Shown here: in pieces, positions 61,521 to 64,000 of the stretch | Position numbering within the stretch: the first letter of the stretch is position 1 | How the letters are laid out: the number at the start of each line of letters is the position of its first letter | NCBI GenBank assembly: GCA_013215815.1 | Contig: JABSQP010000003.1 | Coordinates: 31,510-95,509 of the forward strand | Direction of reading: 5' to 3' | Length of the DNA: 64,000 nt | Origin: Alphaproteobacteria bacterium | GTDB taxonomy: Bacteria; Pseudomonadota; Alphaproteobacteria; Micavibrionales; Micavibrionaceae | The notes under the pieces: model-generated | Told to the model about the DNA's origin: nothing | Databases searched by the model: none | The model's input: the letters and a program-made list of their open reading frames with translations, nothing else | Program-made: the position numbers and the translations under genes

Positions 61521-63068
61521 TTATTTCCGTTTCATATAAGTCTTTAATTCAGAGAGCTTAATTGCCCCGCTGCCTAAAACGGCTGCACTGTAAACAAAGA
61601 GGCCTGTAAAGACAATTAAAATAAGAATGACAAAGGCCGGCATAGTGCGCTCTCCATAACTTACATCAAACAGCCAAACATCAACAGCTTTGAGCGCCAC
61701 CGCCATCACAAGGCATGCCCCCAATATTTTAAGTATGTTTTTCTTTAACCTGTCATCGAATTTAGCGATACTTTCTTCTCGGCTAAAATGACGTAGCAAT
61801 ATAAATTGCAACCACCCAACAAGTCCCGTTGATAATGCAATACCCACCACCCCGATAAACTGAATCAAAACTAAGCTTAAAACGATATTTAAGATGGTTG
61901 TTACCACCGAAATTTTAACAGGCGTTACCGTATCTTGCTTTGCCCAAAATACGCTTGAGTAAATCTTAACACTGACATAAGCCGGCAAACCAATCGCATA
62001 AGCCATCAAAACATATGCCGTTGCACTTGTATCATCAGACGTAAATGCCCCACGCTCAAACAAAACACTAATAAGCGTTTCAGGAATAGTAAGCAAAGCA
62101 ACAGCAGCAGGAAAAGCAAGTAACAAACAAACTTCCATGGAACGATTAAAGAGGTTTTTTCCCTCCTTCACATCACCCCTTGCAAGAGATTTTGACAACA
62201 TCGGAAGCAGCGCAGTTCCTACCGCTATACCAACCATTCCTAGCGGCAACTGATTAAGACGATCTGCATAATAAAGATAAGAAATAGATCCACTTGCAAG
62301 TAATGAGGCAATAATCAAATCGGCCAGCAGGTTCACATGAACAACGCCAGCGCCAATTACACCTGGCCCCATCAGCTTAAATAGCTTTTTAATATTGCCC
62401 GTAAATTCTGGCTTTTTCAGACGCAAGCGAACACCATGTTTTTTCACCCAGAACAAAAGCCATAGGAACTGCGCCGCGCCTGCGCCCAAAACACCCCAAG
62501 CCATGGCATGACCTGCGTTTTCAAGCACAGGCGTAAACACAACAAGCGCAATGATAAGCGACAAATTAAATAAAATAGGCGCACCAGCGAACGGTGCGAA
62601 CTTATCACGAGCATTCAATACGCCGCCCATCAACGCCGTCAGAGACATCAGCAATAAATAAGGGAATGTCACGCGGGATAGCTCTACGGCCGTATCATAA
62701 CGCACCGCATCGCCGATAAAACCCGGCGCGATCCCGTATATAATGAATGGCATAGCAATGAGCGCCAGTAATGTGAATGGCACCAAAAACAAGAGCATCA
62801 CTGCAAAGGCGTTAGAGGCGAACAGATCTGCCTTCTCCTCACCTTCTGTCGCAATTTTTTCTGAATAGAGCGGCACAAAAGAAACACTAAAAGCCCCCTC
62901 TGCTGTGACACGGCGAAAGAAGTTCGGCAGCTTGAGCGCAACGAAGAATGCGTCAGCAATCGGGCCCGCACCTAATATAGCTGCGGTAAGAATATCTCTT
63001 ATAAATCCTAAAATACGGCTAAGGCCAGTGAGCCCCGCCACAGTCGCCATGGCCTTAAATAACTTCAT
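61521..63068 (-). CDS. murJ: Lipid II flippase MurJ
   Basis: MATVAGLTGLSRILGFIRDILTAAILGAGPIADAFFVALKLPNFFRRVTAEGAFSVSFVPLY. Confidence 0.96.
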   Translation of the reverse strand: MKLFKAMATVAGLTGLSRILGFIRDILTAAILGAGPIADAFFVALKLPNFFRRVTAEGAFSVSFVPLYSEKIATEGEEKADLFASNAFAVMLLFLVPFTLLALIAMPFIIYGIAPGFIGDAVRYDTAVELSRVTFPYLLLMSLTALMGGVLNARDKFAPFAGAPILFNLSLIIALVVFTPVLENAGHAMAWGVLGAGAAQFLWLLFWVKKHGVRLRLKKPEFTGNIKKLFKLMGPGVIGAGVVHVNLLADLIIASLLASGSISYLYYADRLNQLPLGMVGIAVGTALLPMLSKSLARGDVKEGKNLFNRSMEVCLLLAFPAAVALLTIPETLISVLFERGAFTSDDTSATAYVLMAYAIGLPAYVSVKIYSSVFWAKQDTVTPVKISVVTTILNIVLSLVLIQFIGVVGIALSTGLVGWLQFILLRHFSREESIAKFDDRLKKNILKILGACLVMAVALKAVDVWLFDVSYGERTMPAFVILILIVFTGLFVYSAAVLGSGAIKLSELKTYMKRK

Positions 63069-63122
63069 AGGAAAAATTATTACCTTCTATAGAACCAAAA
63101 CGCGAGGAGTTTATCGGATGGA

Positions 63123-63608
63123 TTATTTTGATGCGCATAATTTTGGATAGCGATACAAACCTTCAAATAACACCTGCTGCAACCGCGTTGATTCATGAAA
63201 ACGCCAAGACCGGAGCGTATTTTCAGCCTCTATGACAGTATTGGGCTGCTCTATATTAGCCTGCATCAACACCGACTGCCCGTGTGTATATAAAGGCTGA
63301 GGGAACTCCCGAACGCCAACAGAGTGCCTTTCAAATAATTTATAAAACGGTAAATTGTATAAATCTTGCGTTTTAGCCTCATAAAAACGCCGTTTTTCTG
63401 CGCTCAATCGCATATCAAAATCTGTTGCCTTAGCCTGCCAAGCCACTTGCCTTGCGACACACCAAAACGCTGCACTTAAAGGCACTGGCTTCACTTTTTG
63501 ATATTGCACAACAGCACGATCAAAAGATTTACCAAGCTGCGCGAGACCGCTTAACGGTTTACGCGCCTGTTCCAACACACTCTGTATTTCCGACGTATAA
63601 CTAGACAC
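63123..63608 (-). CDS. Hypothetical protein
   Basis: 161 aa, divergent from ubiE; no recognised family. Confidence 0.6.
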   Translation of the reverse strand: MSSYTSEIQSVLEQARKPLSGLAQLGKSFDRAVVQYQKVKPVPLSAAFWCVARQVAWQAKATDFDMRLSAEKRRFYEAKTQDLYNLPFYKLFERHSVGVREFPQPLYTHGQSVLMQANIEQPNTVIEAENTLRSWRFHESTRLQQVLFEGLYRYPKLCASK

Positions 63609-63689
63609 TCAGCCTTCATGCAAAAGTTATGGCAATAGATCAATAAAAAAATGCCGTGACCTTATATATAGCTGTGATAAAACACATCC

Positions 63690-64000
63690 ATGACATTAAA
63701 TCCGGAAAGCACTCAATTCGGCGAAGAGGCCGTTACCCCAGACCAAAAGACACAAAAAGTTATTGGCGTCTTTGATTCTGTGGCGGATCAGTATGATCTG
63801 ATGAATGATGTCATGTCGGCGGGCATTCACCGCCTTTGGAAAAACCACCTCATTCGCAAGATACGCCCGCGTAAAGGCTTGCATTATTTAGATGTTGCAG
63901 GCGGTACAGGCGACATAGCCTTTAGAATTCGCGAAAAAGCTGGCCCGGAAGCAAAGATTACAGTGTGCGATCTTAATACTGAAATGCTTGCCGTCGGGCG
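63690..64000 (+). CDS. ubiE: UbiE C-methyltransferase, 3'-truncated by window end
   Basis: [33 protein letters not shown]...[16 protein letters not shown]. Confidence 0.94.
   Translation, partial: [103 protein letters not shown]

Noticed and set aside
1-64000. CRISPR arrays, transposons, prophage, rRNA/tRNA genes
   Set aside because: No regularly spaced repeats, transposase or phage signatures, rRNA segments or convincing tRNA T-loop/acceptor pairs seen by eye; a tRNAscan-SE or Infernal run would be decisive.

Overview
This 64 kb window is chromosomal DNA from a bacterium that looks like a moderately AT-rich alphaproteobacterium. That is inferred from gene content (UbiK/BMFP, MidA, HldD, DUF465, RHH_4-type protein, AsmA, motAB) and not tested. 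It is densely packed, mostly housekeeping, and has no rRNA, recognisable tRNA, CRISPR or transposase. The left edge cuts motA and the right edge cuts ubiE. Named functions include motAB, parC, yciA, recO, nadX-like, folPK, ilvD, a pfk, purEK, fumC, asmA-like, prfB (canonical programmed +1 frameshift, missed by the ORF track), trkH, hslO, recX, two-component genes, ilvE, ychF, pth, rplY, prs, pgeF, lgt, hldD, proC, tsaB, nfuA-like, trpS and murJ. The best candidates for new biology are: (1) several short orphan genes, two of them missed or broken in the ORF track, whose ATG lies about 34-38 nt downstream of a TTGACA-like -35 box, implying leaderless mRNAs; (2) a 659-aa acidic protein with one lysine and no cysteine (44667-46646); (3) a pair of adjacent exported proteins sharing a diverged N-terminal domain, one with a coiled coil and one with two TcpQ-like domains (26661-30672); (4) a cluster of tiny genes upstream of trpS sharing a 17-nt leader and a palindrome; (5) a terminator-like hairpin whose 3' arm carries the only visible folK SD; (6) a NodB-like protein lacking the expected catalytic motifs. 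Four disrupted ORFs cluster in the first 4.8 kb, which may reflect local sequence error.
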